NCBI GenBank assembly: GCA_951799445.1 | Contig: OX637294.1 | Span: 20,361,452-20,425,451 of the forward strand | Direction: 5' to 3' | Source: Pseudisothecium myosuroides | Lineage: Eukaryota > Streptophyta > Bryopsida > Hypnales > Lembophyllaceae | DNA: 64,000 bases | Shown: piece after piece, positions 47,885-60,296 of the stretch | Numbering within the stretch: the stretch's first letter is position 1 | Layout: every line of letters begins with the position of its first letter | Position numbers and translations under genes: made by a program | Notes under the pieces: model-generated | What the model saw: only the letters and a program-made list of their open reading frames with translations | Told to the model about the DNA's origin: nothing | Databases searched by the model: none

Positions 47885-49784
47885 CTAATTATTAGACAAA
47901 TTAAGGTGTTTATGATATTTCCGATTGTTGTCCAGCCAGTGCTCAGCCCTTAACATTCTTTTATCTTTAAATTTTATCCCCCTCTGTACTTTTACTGCAT
48001 CATTGTTAACAATATTGAACCAATGCAGTAATGATGTATGCAGGTAAGCTGCCACACCCAATTGGCCAGGAGTGCCCGTAGTCCTTGTACAGTGCTGAAT
48101 TTTGTTGGTCTTCATAACTAGAACATCCCCAATATGCAGCTCAAAAAAAACACCCAAATCTGGGAGGTAAAATCAAACGCCTCTTCTATTTTTAAAAGTA
48201 CCTGCCAAAAATTCCAACAAATAATTTTAAAAATTTTATATTATTTTTTAAAATGTATTTAATCACAAAAAAAGTTACAAAGATATAAATATAAGGATTT
48301 AAGACTTACCACTTTTGCGAAGCCATATAAAAAACCCATAAGAAAAATCATCATTGTTAATATGGGTTTTGCAATTGTAGTCGTTGGTCATAGAAATTGA
48401 CGAAAAGGGTGAATCTCCTATACGACTATTGCTGGATTGAACACCTTCAATTTGTCGAATACTTTTCAAATGGTGAAAGATGGAAGGAAAAATCTTCCCA
48501 AACCTTTCACCACTACCTTCGCCACTACCTCTGACTGAATGTAACATTCCGTATTCCAATGTTTAAACCTGCATAAAAAATCACATATTAAAAATATATT
48601 TAAATGATATAAAATAAAATAATTTATACAATACAAAAAATTATATAAAAAATACCTTACAAACAAAAATTAAAAACTCACCAAGCCAGTTTTCTGTATT
48701 TAAAATGGACACCAAAAGTTACCATACGGGTTTCTTATTTTTTTACTCCTCTTTTTGTAAGATTAGCTTCCCTCTCGAGCCATTCCACTTTATTTGTTAG
48801 GAATTCCATTTCCACTTGGGTAAAATTTCCAGTGACCAAGTGGGTCAATTCTTCAGAGGCATCTTGAAAGGATGATGGAGCGTAAATTTGGTTGAGGTTA
48901 TCATTTTCTGGAATATACTTTTTCCAATGGTCTTGCGTCCGTATGATTTATGTAACGTAATGCACAGTACTTTGCGTATCGCCCATGTGTGCCATAAACT
49001 CACAAAAGGGTACATCTATAATCTAGATAACATACTTTTTAGCATGATCTTGCAATTGATCGAGTACAACTGGGAGGTTTCGGTTACAGATAAATTAGTG
49101 AAAGTCCTTCTTAGTTTTGTCTTTCCAATCTATAAATTAAAAAAATAAAATTCAATTAATTAATAGAAATCTAAATAACATTTTAAATACATTAAAAATC
49201 TCTTTCTATTGATAACAAATACAAAGAAAAATAGCAAAAATTTAACCCTAAAACATTCTAACAGCCCAATATACATAATGGTACCCTTATTTTTTTTTAA
49301 ATATTGCACAAATGAAAGTCAACCTAATTTGTAAAACTATTCCACCCAGTTTTTTTTTTTTCTTATGGTCATATTATTAAAGTGCATAATTTTTTATTAT
49401 TATAAATGCCAAAGTATGTCAAAAATTTAATCAAGCCAACATTACATTCCCTTTAAATTAGATTTATAAAAATGAAATCACAAATTTTAAAAGACATAAA
49501 AAAAAATTCCAATCACCATACAAATAAAACCTCATTCAAATCCATTTAAAAAAAATTTACTCAAAAAATGACAATATTTTGTTTGTAATCAAATTTAAAA
49601 AATATAGAGTTTTAGAGGAATTTTCATCTAGACCAGATAGTTGCAATGCTTGTAAACCATCTTCAATGGTTGTCAAATGAGTATGCTTTGATCCACGGAC
49701 ATGTTCTGGTACATTGCTTCCGATATCATGACCACATAATTTGCAATTGTATTTGTTTCCTTCTTGTTTCTTGTATTTTTGCAA
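47885..49784 (-). pseudogene. Multi-exon zinc-finger gene relic, unrecognised family
   Basis: Minus strand. First piece (49784-49599): KKQEGNKYNCKLCGHDIGSN, then VPEHVRGSKH, a C-x2-C-x12-H-x5-H finger. Middle piece (about 49080-48745): PFCEFMAHMGDTQSTVHYV, YIPENDNLNQIYAPSSF, ELTHLVTGNFTQVEMEFL, with internal stops. Then 48559-48310 (LHSVRGSGEGSGERFGKIFP ... FFIWLRKS) joins through a perfect GTAAGT/AG intron (48309-48160) to 48159-47885 (LGVFFELHIGDVLVMKTNKI ... GQLGVAAYLHTSLLHW). The GDVLVMKTNKIQH stretch faintly recalls the C-terminal strands of 2OG-Fe(II) dioxygenases; this is a guess. Stops in the middle, and one just after the acceptor at about 48566, argue for a pseudogene. Confidence 0.5.
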
Positions 49785-50639
49785 AAGCTTAATGTAGGGG
49801 GTCCATATATGGGTCCATTTTTTTGTATATTAAAACATTATAATTTAGAACCAAGTACTTCCAAAAATTGAAAATATAAGTTTTTATACTCAACCCTTTA
49901 TAAATTATAACTATAACATTTATACCTATAACAACCATAATAGAGGGGTTTCAATTTTTTTAAATAATTAGAGGAGAAAATCTTAGCATTGACAAACCCT
50001 TAGCTTCCAGCAAAAGTTTGATTTCTCAAACATTTTGCCTTTATCCAAAGGTCACAATTTCAACATCCAGCTTTGGCTCGATATAAAACCGAATACAAAA
50101 CTTTTACCTGAAATTGTTGTCGCCACCTTAACCATTTCCCAAAAATTATTTTAAGAAACAAAACACCCTCACATGTTATTTGAATTGCAAATTCCTAATA
50201 ATACCAAAAGTATTTCACGATGAAATGTATACAACAGACAAACATAATAAAAGAAAATTTACTTGTACATTTTCAAACCCTTTATCTTTTACAAAACACA
50301 AAAAAAGCATCGTTTTAAATCATCCACACAAAAATATGCCCTTTCAAAGTAAGCTACCTTGTATTTCAATTGATCCAAATAAAACTCCAAAATTAAATAT
50401 CTCCTAAACCATGCAATCATTTGATACATCTAAGGGTTTCTGATCAAGTTTTGGACCGTGCCAAACACTGCTTTTGGTCATATTACGTGACATTATATGT
50501 GAGAAGCTTGGCATTTTCAACCTTGATTCTCCTTACTTAGCTTGCTTCACATGAGTTCCTTTCTAATTTACCCTGGAACTACAATAGTGCCTCAGTTCAC
50601 CTTTACCTAAGTCACCTGTAAATTAAACATTATACAAAG
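49785..50639. other. AT-rich, no gene seen
   Basis: Low-complexity A/T-rich sequence. The open frame at 50180-50407 has no recognisable features. Confidence 0.5.
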
Positions 50640-51110
50640 TCTACATGTTGCTCACTCTTCACCAGACCCAACCATTGTTGACCCTAACCATATTCTAGAT
50701 CCTAAGTCGTGTTCCAGAACCTCCTATTTACCTCCTATCCCTCAAACACACTAGGAAGCGATTGCATCATCCCCTGTAGTTCAATGAAAAGCTGCTATGT
50801 TTGATGAGACTAATGACATTCATCTTTAGTTAACAATACCTAACGTCTTGAATCCCTTCCCTCACTATGGAAAGACATGAAAAACAAATGGATTTCCATT
50901 TATAAAGCAAAGCCCAACGGATCTCTGAATAGACCAAAAGCTCACTCAGTTGCTAAGGGGTTGTTCCCTAAAGTCAAGAATCCATTTTATAGACATCTAC
51001 AACCCTGTTGCAGTCAAAACAACGTCCGAGTTATTCTTGCAATTTGTGTAGCACTAGGTTTCAACATCAGTCAATTTGATATCAAAATAACTTTCCTGTA
51101 AGTCATACGG
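50640..51110 (+). pseudogene. Ty1/copia reverse-transcriptase relic
   Basis: Reads EAIASSPVVQ-KAAMFDE, then after frame changes KWISIYKAKPNGSLNRPKA, HSVAKG, and NNVRVILAICVALGFNISQF followed by DIKITFL. This matches the copia RT start (W-x-A-M-x-x-E; K-x-K-x-x-x-G-S-x-x-R-x-K-A-x-x-V-A-K-G; Q-x-D-V-x-x-A-F-L) with stops and substitutions. No LTRs found. Confidence 0.8.
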
Positions 51111-52717
51111 GTATCATATATATCATAGTTTTGTAACAAAGCCCTACTGATCTTACAAAGAGACAATCCTCTACGGAATGTTCACAAGCCACATTGGCCC
51201 TCTCACCACCATGAATAAATTAAAGCCTTGAGTAGTTTGAGTTAGTACAGCATCTGCATAGACAGCTCTACTAACTATGCTAAGTTACATGGACATAGAT
51301 TTAACAAGTACGTTAATCACAGGGACAACCCTACAGGTCTACACACTTCCCAAGAGAGTAGGTACCTAAAACCTGTACATATTGACCTCTCCAATTGGGT
51401 CGCTATCCACCACTCAAATTCTGCGTGGGTCTGGGTTGTGCCATTTGAACCTAGAATTCACTATTGTCATATAATTCTAGTGCAATATCTAGAGGCAAAC
51501 TCAGTCACGACCACGAGAAAATAGGAGCAAGCTCTTTGAGCACAAGATCCGAGGTCACGAAGCTTACTAAGAGAGAATTGAACAGAGCTAGGCTGTAGCC
51601 CTGGGGATTTCAGAGTACTTATAGGCAGGCCATTTTCAAAGGATGTTTTGGGAGCATCGGTAGACTACTGAGGATCGAACTTTTCCAGTGGCTTAAAAAA
51701 TTGCAAAAGCACTCATTGGAAGTGACCAAAAAACAAATAATTTCCTGGAGATTCATTACCAAAACATCGGTTATCAGTGACCAAAAACGAAAATCAAATA
51801 ATTTAAAAAAATGACCAATTTCAGAAGGTACGATATTTGTGATTCGAGACCTCAGAGAAAAAGCATACAATGTTTGTGCTTGCTACTATGGGAGAAGTCT
51901 ACGATTTGTCGTTGAAACAACTCAGCAAACCCCGAAGAACGAGACTAATAAGCTTCCTGTTCTTTTATCTGCTAGTAGCAGTGTCAGTGTGGTTATGATC
52001 AGGGTCGGAGCAAGTGAAGGGGCAAAGCTTAGGCGCGTCTGTCCGTTTGAGCAGGAAGTTTAAACCTAATTAAGTTACCGAATTGCCTGCGGTCTCCAAG
52101 AGGACCAAGACAGCCAGAGACAATTCTTGCTCACCTTCCAGCCTACCGCAAAAACAGGACAAATTGTTGGTAAGCAAACCCTAGATGACAAAACTCTGGA
52201 AATGGCCCGCATCTAGAGTGACCAAAATGAAACTCAAAACAAAACATCAATTACGACACAAGACCAGAGGAAGAGTACTGGTAGAATTTTGCACCAAACC
52301 AAGACAAAGTCGGCACTCGATGATTAACCCAAGACCTCATCCAAAACGCTAGGAAGGATTCCGCGTGGCCAGTCTTTTAATTCCAGAGATTCAGCACTCT
52401 TGCTCCACTCCCAGTCCGTCGACGAAACAATACATAGTGTTGGTACAAGAATCCTGGCCCCCCTGCCTCACTCTCTTCGCATCAATTGCGTCAGAAAGCA
52501 AACACAAATCCAAAAGCAGGCTATGGTGAATGACCGAGAGGGGAACACTACTTGTGCTCGGACTCACAAAAACAAGGCAGTGCCGAGAAACAAAACAGAG
52601 GGAGGCAAAGTAGGCACTGACAATGCTTGGTCATGCAGGTAGTGTCGTGAAGAAGGCATACTCGTACAGTATCAGTGTATTACTGGATGGCATCCATGGT
52701 GAAGTCTGAGACGGATT
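51111..52717. other. Moderate-GC DNA, no recognisable gene
   Basis: Less AT-rich than its neighbours. Open frames at 51839-52063 and 52400-52642 have no recognisable motif and no clear splice pattern. It could be decayed genic sequence. Confidence 0.4.
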
Positions 52718-52919
52718 CACTACTAGAAGAATTTGATCCAAATGAAGAGAAATTTAATAGAAATTGTGTTGATTTTCATGTTGGTTAGGAACACTTGGTT
52801 TGGACCCTCTATCAACACAAATGTGTTGGTTTGTTGTTGGTTTTTTGTTGATTAAACTTGAATTTTAAACAATTAAAAAAAAAGCAAAAAAACAGCCCGC
52901 CAGGTAGGACAGCCCGCCA

Positions 52920-52992
52920 CCGGCATGGTTTGAACTCAAGACCTCATAGCTAATAACCATGGACCTCCACCATTACACCATGGTCAAAGCCC
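52920..52992 (-). repeat. tRNA-derived sequence with A and B boxes
   Basis: Minus strand: A-box TGGTGTAATGG at 52970-52980 and B-box GTTCAAACC at 52927-52935, spaced as in a tRNA. The 5' GGGGCTT has no good 3' partner, so it is a tRNA pseudogene or the head of a SINE rather than a working tRNA. Confidence 0.6.
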
Positions 52993-53044
52993 CATGTTAA
53001 AATGGTCTATGAGGTTTTTATTTATGAACCTTTTTCTCAATTAT

Positions 53045-53390
53045 GCAAAGTCAGCAGACTTTGAAGGGCCATATCTCCTTTGTTATAAGCCCGTTTTCCA
53101 TTAAACTAATTGGAAACGGTTCACATTGAAGTCTACTTTTAGTGGTAAAATTTTCAATTTTTTCTAAATTGTTTTCAAACTCTGACAAGCATTTTTCTGA
53201 ACGTAGTCTTACTTAATCCTTTTCATTTTCATTTTGCAAAGTCAGCAGACTTTGAAAATCCATATTTCCTTGATAGATAGTCCGTTTTCCATGAAACTTG
53301 TTGGAAATGATTGATATTTAAGTCTACTTTTAGTGGTAAAATTTTCAATTTAATCTAATTTGTTTTGAAAATCTGACAAGCATTTCTTTA
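53045..53390 (+). repeat. Direct repeat inside the CACTA element
   Basis: TGCAAAGTCAGCAGACTTTG occurs at about 53044-53063 and 53235-53254. Each is followed by the same succession CCATAT-TCCTT, CCGTTTTCCAT, AAGTCTACTTTTAGTGGTAA and CTGACAAGCATTT. The period is about 190 bp. Each unit begins with the small palindrome AAAGTC-AGCA-GACTTT. Confidence 0.85.
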
Positions 53391-54523
53391 GAGGTGGTTT
53401 AGCCAAATTTTAGAATTAAATAGTAGAATTGTTGAATAGTTCAAATTTAGGATTTTGAATTGTTTAAAATTTACATTTTGAATAGTTCAACACTGAAAAC
53501 TCAAATTTTAATCCGTAATTTACTATTGTCATCTTGAGGGACAAAATGGATTTCAAGCATGTTCCTATTACCACAATTTTTAATGAAACTTTGTTATAAA
53601 ATAAAATATCGTACTATCTTTCTATGAGTTTAATTTTTATTTCAAATATTATGGTTCAAAGTACATGTAAAGCTTTGATTCATTCTATTTAGATTTGTGA
53701 TGAAAAAGTTATGAAATCTTAATTTTTAGGCAATCTGAGCATTTTGGTGAAAAAGACAATTGTATATAAACTGAATGTAAATTGTATAGGTTTATAAAAT
53801 ATATTTTTTTAGTGAACTTTAAAACTTTTGTTAGAATTAAATTAAATTTTAAGTTTCAATTCTATTCAAATTACACCCTATAGAAAACTGAATGAAAATT
53901 GCAATAGAATTTGAAATGATCAAAGTTGAATTGAAGTTGAAATTTTCATTAAGTTATTTGAATCACAATTTGATTTAGAGTTAAAATTGATTAGAATTTT
54001 GACTAAATTCTAAGTTTGAATTGTAGTTAAAGAATACCAATGGAGTTTAGATCAAATTCAAGATCAAATTACACTCATTAAAAATTTGATTATGATTTGA
54101 ATATTAAATTCATACTCTATATAAGATTCCAAATGATTTTGAAAGATTTTGAAAGATTCTAAGAAATTTCAAAAGATTTCAATAGATTTTCAAAAGATTT
54201 TCAAAAGTGTATAAAAGATTTCAATAGATTTCAAGAAATTCTAGTAGATTTTTAAAAGATTTAAAAAGATTCCAGTGGAATCCCATAAGATTCTAGTAGA
54301 TTCTTAAAAGATTCCAAAAGATTCCAAAAAGATTCCAAAAGATTCTTGGGATTTCTAAAAATTTAACAAAATTCTGTTGATTTAAATTGAACCAACAGAA
54401 AACGTGTTGATGCGGTCCAAAAAGACACCTTCGTTGAGGAAAAATCAGTTTTATGTTGATTCAATCAAAATTCAACAGATATGTGTTGATTTTGTCTTGA
54501 TTTTGACCACCTTTCTAGTAGTG

Positions 54524-55644
54524 ATTTCATGACCTTAACTGCAAATATTAGATCTAAGGTAGAGCTCTCCAACACCTTGCTAATACACAAATTGAAATGT
54601 CAGCTTAAAGCAGTGGTCAAACGCGGTAACGTACAGTACAACTAATTCTCAGATATTCACCGAGAACTGAATCCTGCGCACTGATTGCTAGCTTCAGCTG
54701 CCACCTTGGTAACTATGATGTGCAAGTACAACCCTTGCGTGGAACAGGCGCGTTTAATAATGACTGTTCAATTTGATGCAAATAAATTAATTTGATGACG
54801 ATGCCAACGAGCATGGACAGTCCAAGTGGAGGGTCACAAGTGGACCAAATTTGCAGACAATCTTCACCAAGTGCAGACAGTGCTGAAATGAATCATGACT
54901 TTTCCCTCCCGTACCTACAATTGACGCTGTCCAGGACTCCATCCAAGCAAGCAAGGCCACAAACTGTGAATGAGGTCTGGGCTCCACACAACGGAGATCA
55001 ACTAAAGAATCTTTCAGCAGCTGTTGGCAGGAGCTACCGATTTTGTAAATTAAGTTATCACTTGTCTGCATGACCCACAGGGTTCTCATGGTCGGCTTGA
55101 CCTGGAGGAAGATCGGATATCCCATGCAGACTGATTGGCAAGTGGAGACTACAAAACTGGGGACTCTACCTGTGAACGAAAGTCAGTTCCATTGAGCCAC
55201 CATAAGATAACTTAAGACTTAACCTAAGGTACGGGCACCTCTAATGGAAAATTGAGCACAGTTACCACCAATAAACAAAAATTCATTTTATCTTATTGGC
55301 CTCCTCAAATAGATTCTGGGCGTCTAGCCCAAGCTGCAACTATCAAGTAGGATTGAACCACCATCCCAATCGTAGAATTCTCTAGTAGGGATATCGCAAT
55401 GCTCTTGCTTGAGCCCAACTCGCCAACAAGTGCCACGATCTACTCGCAATACAAAAATTCAAAAAAAAAACATTCACTACACTAATACAATCTAGTTGAA
55501 CATTCGACATCAATTGTGACAAATATGAAGCACCTTAAGACGTCCACAATGACAAAAAACAAATTCTTCACAGGCCAGAAGTGATATAAGCAGGGCTTCA
55601 AATAGAATGGATCCTGCCAACAAGCAGTGTGAGGCACCAATTGC
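54524..55644. other. Possible unrecognised exon at 54792-55073, otherwise empty
   Basis: A plus-strand frame reads MDSPSGGSQVDQICRQSSPS then SLPYLQLTLSRTPSKQARPQ. The composition is protein-like but I recognise no family and see no convincing splice partners. The remainder has no coding signal. Confidence 0.35.
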
Positions 55645-55818
55645 CAATCGCCAAAGTTAGTTTTACAGTTTTTCCCTGCTGCACCGATTTTGATCCATAC
55701 CAAAATGCAAGTGCATAGCAGGTAAAGAGGACAAAGTTGGAGAAAGCCAAGCCTAATCCACTAATTAATGTAGCCTTGTTGTATTCCACTCTTCAAAGGT
55801 TTTTGGCATTTATATTGT
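55645..55818 (-). pseudogene. ABCB (P-glycoprotein-type) transporter exon relic
   Basis: Minus strand: YKCQKPLKSGIQQGY, then a 4-base duplication (ATTA at about 55765-55770), then ISGLGLAFSNFVLFTCYALA and FWYGSKSVQQGK. This is the transmembrane-domain signature of plant ABCB exporters (P-L-K-x-G-I-x-Q-G, S-G-L-G, Y-A-L-x-F-W-Y-G). The expected NFGDV continuation survives as NFGDWQ at about 55645. No other exons recognised, and the frameshift makes it non-functional. Confidence 0.8.
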
Positions 55819-57296
55819 ATAAATTAACCACCTTCTTTCAGGGCAGAAAGAGGACACAGTTTGCTTGCAATACAAATAGCATCCTCATATACTATCTGAA
55901 ACACATCATAAGAATAGGGTTGCACGACATAAGATACCACAACATACATTTTGCTCTTAGGATTTAGTTCTCAAGGAACACGTCTCAGATTTTGTTTTCT
56001 TGGTGGAGAGCAGATTAGTTTCTCTAATTGGGATCGAGAATTAAAGTTACGAGGAACGGCCTCCCCGCTTGGGCCGGGCGGGCTCCTGCATAAGGGGACT
56101 CTCGTCTTGTTGTGGACTTGTGGCAACTTTGGTAGATTGATCAATATGACACAGCAACTAACCAGTTCTCTGTGACCAAAAAACAAAACCAAGTAAAAGA
56201 CAACCAATTCCAATGCGAGTTTGTGTTTTGAGACAGGCAATTTGGACATGTAAATAAATCCTTGTATGTGCTCATGGTTTTCTTGCCGCACGTACCTATC
56301 AATGCAATTCCGCAGCTTGTGTCAAAATCGCTCATTATCTTCCTCTGCATCCACTCACAACAACTGGTTCACTATCTCCTGCCGCTCCTGCACTCCAATC
56401 CCGCACATCCAGCACTTACCTTTTGTAGCTTAAGCTGCAAGCAGCAAGTCCTTCATTCCTTTTGGCAAGCTACTATAGTAGTCCTGGATTCCTCATGAGC
56501 AGGGACGCCCCCAAAGGGCATCAAAAAGCCAGAGCCACGGTGGGGGGGGAGGGGGGCCAGGACTCGGCAAAGGAGTCAGGTATGTCAGAGACCTCAAATT
56601 TGGGAATTATTGACTTTCGGGCATCAATATTATGGAATACTTTTTGCACGCGGGGACTTACGGGCTTAAAAATTTGATAGACATGATTTCGAGGTACGCA
56701 TTATCAAGTTTTAGGCATGTAGACTTCGAAATCACTGGTTGCCGTTTTAACTTGGAATGCAAATTCTTCACCAGACCAAAGCGATTGTGTGTTGGAAGAT
56801 TCAAATTCAATATCTTGGAGCACTAATTGTTGTTTTTATATGTAGAAAGGGCTTTAGGTTTTTGTCACCCTAGGTGTTCTTGCTACCACCAATTAAAAGC
56901 AATTTTCTTTTAACTTGGAATGCAAATGGTCCCTAACACAGGAAACTTATGAATGTTGTGTGTTGTGCTGAGAGTATCAGCATGGCTACATTGAGCAGCA
57001 GAACTGTGCCCCACTTGGCTGATGCAATGCATGTAGCGGTAGTTGGAGCACAAAGCAAGGCTTAGAGGCCTCACATTTATAGTAAGCTTATACACTCTAC
57101 ACTCCACAGCAATAAAGCATGCTTATTTTAGGTCTAGTCTAACCAGCTACCAAATGAATAGTGTGGACTTGCTAGAAATTTTAGCCATCCCCTACTGCAA
57201 GTTTTGACAGTTCAAGCAGGAATTTCAATGGAGTTGCTTTGGCCTCCTACAGCCCTTAGATAAAATGGACGTGGCAGCACTTGTAATGTCCATGTA
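55819..57296. other. No recognisable gene
   Basis: Mixed-composition DNA; several open frames of 60-106 codons on both strands lack recognisable motifs. A G-rich run lies at 56541-56555. More ABCB fragments may be hidden here, but I could not identify them. Confidence 0.4.
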
Positions 57297-57839
57297 AGGT
57301 AGTAGGCTCAAAAAGCGACCCTGTAAGGGCTGGTCCGCCTTTTTCACAGGTGAGCATGAACCAAAATATTTTTAGCTCATTTTTCAAAGAAAGAAAAATA
57401 GATGCAGAACATAACACAAGTGGTTTCATATTTTTTGAAGCATTTTCAAATTAGTTATGAATTTTCAAAGATTTTAGTAGTAGGTACCTATTTGTGACAC
57501 TAGGTCTCCCCAAATCCGTCCCCTTGCAACTTTGAAAGTGATTTGAAGAAATCAAGGCCAATGATTGGCTCTTGCAACAAAAAAAACAATTTTTTCTTGA
57601 TTCATTCAATAGCATAAAAGGTTCATTTAAGGATCACCTCCAATCCATTCTACAGCTAAATATAGGGACGTTTTTTTGGGGTTTTTTTTTTGAACAAATG
57701 GGAGAACCCATTGCATTAAAAAAGAAATCAGAGGAATTAGTCCATGTGTTTCAAGAAAATAAAAACAAAAAAACCCGAAGATCAAATACAAATATAGGGA
57801 CGGTTTGAAGGAGAGGGTTGCATTTAGAGCCTACTACCT
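57297..57839 (+). mobile_element. TA-flanked element with AGGTAGTAGG ends, copy 2
   Basis: Ends AGGTAGTAGGCTC and GAGCCTACTACCT, with TA at 57295-57296 and 57840-57841. The first 300 bp match copy 3 (AATATTTTTAGCTCATTTTT; TGATTGGCTCTTGCAA). It contains an extra segment near 57680-57790 with AACAAATGGGAGAACCCATT. Confidence 0.78.
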
Positions 57840-58982
57840 TATGGGACAAAGTGTAGCAATGACCAAGAATACAAAGCTTTGGATTTGGCTTCCACTTTAG
57901 CACATCACTACTCCATTGCTAAGTTATTGTGGTCAACATTATAGTTACACTGGATGGAATTATGAAGCCTTATAAGCATAGACAGTTTGTTATATTTAGA
58001 TTTAATACTTATACAAAATATAATTGTGTGGGGATGGTGATGTTAATTTCACTACTCAATGAACTTGGTGAAATTCGACTATCCTATACTAATTTGTTGA
58101 CATTTGACACTATATAAATATTTATTATTATTGAGTGAGAATATTGTACTTCTAAATTAGTTATTGTTGTAGTTGGGACTCATAAACTTTGATGTGTACA
58201 AATGGAAATATTTGTATATATATTTATTGATTTTGATGACTTGTAAAGTAATTTAAAAAAAATAATGCCACATAATTTTTAATGCACCCTAGTTTCACTG
58301 TTATGTGTAAAGGTTATAAATTTTTTATAAAATATAGTACATACATGCCTTCACCGTATAAACATCTAATGTATATTGCCTATCTAGTTATGAATTAAAA
58401 AAAAGGTAATGCGAAAGAGACCACACATTTCATAAGTTGCTCCTTGAACAATAGAAGCATAGAATACAATAAATGCATCACTCAAAAGAAAATTCATTGA
58501 ACACTTATAGACAATCAAGAATATTTACATTGTATAAATGAAAAGGGAATGGACCACTCTAATGTCGCTAGCACATGGAACTTAGAAGTGGAGGAAATTA
58601 AAATACTAAAATCAAAAATAAAACAATGATTCATGTTTCTCTTCAATTAATCACTTTGGGTATAAGGGGACACTTTGGGTGCAACTCTCCCAATGCACAC
58701 CTCTTAAAAACAAAACAATAAATTATGATTCTCTCCAATTAATCACTTTGAGTATAAAGGGATGCTTTGGATGCAACTCTCCCAATGTTCACGCCTTATA
58801 CTCCTACACTCCTAAAAGATAGAAACAACCCAAAACAAGATATGCAAAATGAAAAATAAAATAACGAACTAATATTTAGATAATACAATAAAATATTTAA
58901 AGATACAGAAAAAATACATAAAAATATATATATTAAAAAGGCATCTTTTTATTTTTATAAGTATGTGTACTTAATTATATCA

Positions 58983-59042
<60 letters not shown>
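57840..59042. other. AT-rich region with tandem repeat and AT microsatellite
   Basis: No gene. A direct repeat of roughly 100-bp period at about 58629-58810 (CAATTAATCACTTTG-GTATAA twice), and a pure (AT)n run at about 58984-59040 directly abutting the left end of the M2 element. Confidence 0.8.
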
Positions 59043-59044
<2 letters not shown>

Positions 59045-59699
59045 TAGTCATTCATCCAACACTTTTTGTACTCAACTAACATCCTTAGTGAGTTAACCAC
59101 AATTATGAAATTGTTTGCAGCACCTATGATCCCCTATAAAGAACCTGGATGGAAGTTCGAATGCAAATTCATTCAAACCGGTAAGGATGATTGGGAGTTG
59201 GTTTACTTTTACTTTTCCGCAAACATTGGAAGGCTGAGTAAATAACCCATGTCGTTTGTGGCCTACGTATCTGTCAAGTATACATAGCATAGCTCGACCC
59301 CGCCTGTTCTCTCTTCGGAGACACATGATATGAAATTGGAACGATTACGATCCAAATTTTTTTTGCTTTTCTTTTTTCTTGCTGGCCATGTTAGGGATTC
59401 CTTGGCACAGTTTTGATTGTATTTTAGGAATTTTGTTCAATCAAAATGAAATACCGTTTCAAGATTGAGAAGAAAGCTTTTTTTTTCTGGACATGGATTA
59501 CACTTGCTTGCGATGAACGAGGAATTAGGCACAGGTTCGATCAAATTGGCGTGTCTCTGTTTTTGTAGCTGATGCATGTGAGGCTGAATATTAAGTGCTA
59601 TTGTATGAATATTCTTCAATGAAAACGGAAGGAATTTTTGAAGGTAAAGTATCAAGAAAAGAGAGGGAGGCTTCTTTCTTGTGCTTTGGCCATGGATTA

Positions 59700-60123
59700 A
59701 GGTAGGAGGCGCAGAAATGGAGCATCGAAGGGCTGGTCCTCCTTTTTCATGTATTTTCTTCATGTATTTTCTTGGACGGGAATATTTTTAGCTCATTTTT
59801 CAGACATAGAGAAATTGATGAGGAATCTAACCCAAGTGGTTTCGTATTTTTCCGAGCATTTTTTATTTACTTATGATTTTTTAAACAAGTTGGGTCATAG
59901 GTCCCTATTTGTGACCCTAGGTCTTTCATAAACGGTTCACTTGCAATCTTAAATAAAAATGGGGAAAGCAAAGAGAATGATTGGCTCTTGCAATTAATAA
60001 GTCTTTTTTCCTTGATTCATTCAATGACTATTACTAGTCGATTTCAGAACCAATTCATGTCCATTTCACAGCCATTTATAGGGTCCATTCTTAATGCGTG
60101 CTTTGTTTTGCAGCCTCCTACCT
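59700..60123 (+). mobile_element. TA-flanked element with AGGTAGGAGGC ends, copy 3
   Basis: Ends AGGTAGGAGGC and GCCTCCTACCT, with TA at 59698-59699 and 60124-60125; nested in M2. Interior homologous to 57297-57839. Confidence 0.8.
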
Positions 60124-60296
60124 TACAATACTTTGCAGACTTCTTGCATTGATAGAGATGTGCTTGCGATGAATGAGGACTTAAGGATTCCTCAGGATAT
60201 TTTGGATCGGATTGGAGTGTTTGCTTGCATGTGTTAGCACCTGATGCATGTGGGGCTGAATATACTGTATGTTGCTTTTGTATAGATATTGTTTAA

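Larger units (their letters stand above)
52718..54523. mobile_element. CACTA-type element, 1.8 kb, non-autonomous
   Basis: Ends CACTACTAGAAG and CTTTCTAGTAGTG, with 3-bp target duplication ATT at 52715-52717 and 54524-54526. Subterminal TGTTGATTTT-like motifs occur near both ends. Contains a tRNA-like segment, a direct repeat of about 150 bp and a run of degenerate AAAGATTCC units (54120-54350). No transposase reading frame. Confidence 0.85.

Noticed and set aside
58984..59040. (AT)n run as a replication origin or matrix-attachment site
   Set aside because: A simple AT microsatellite alone gives no support for either function.
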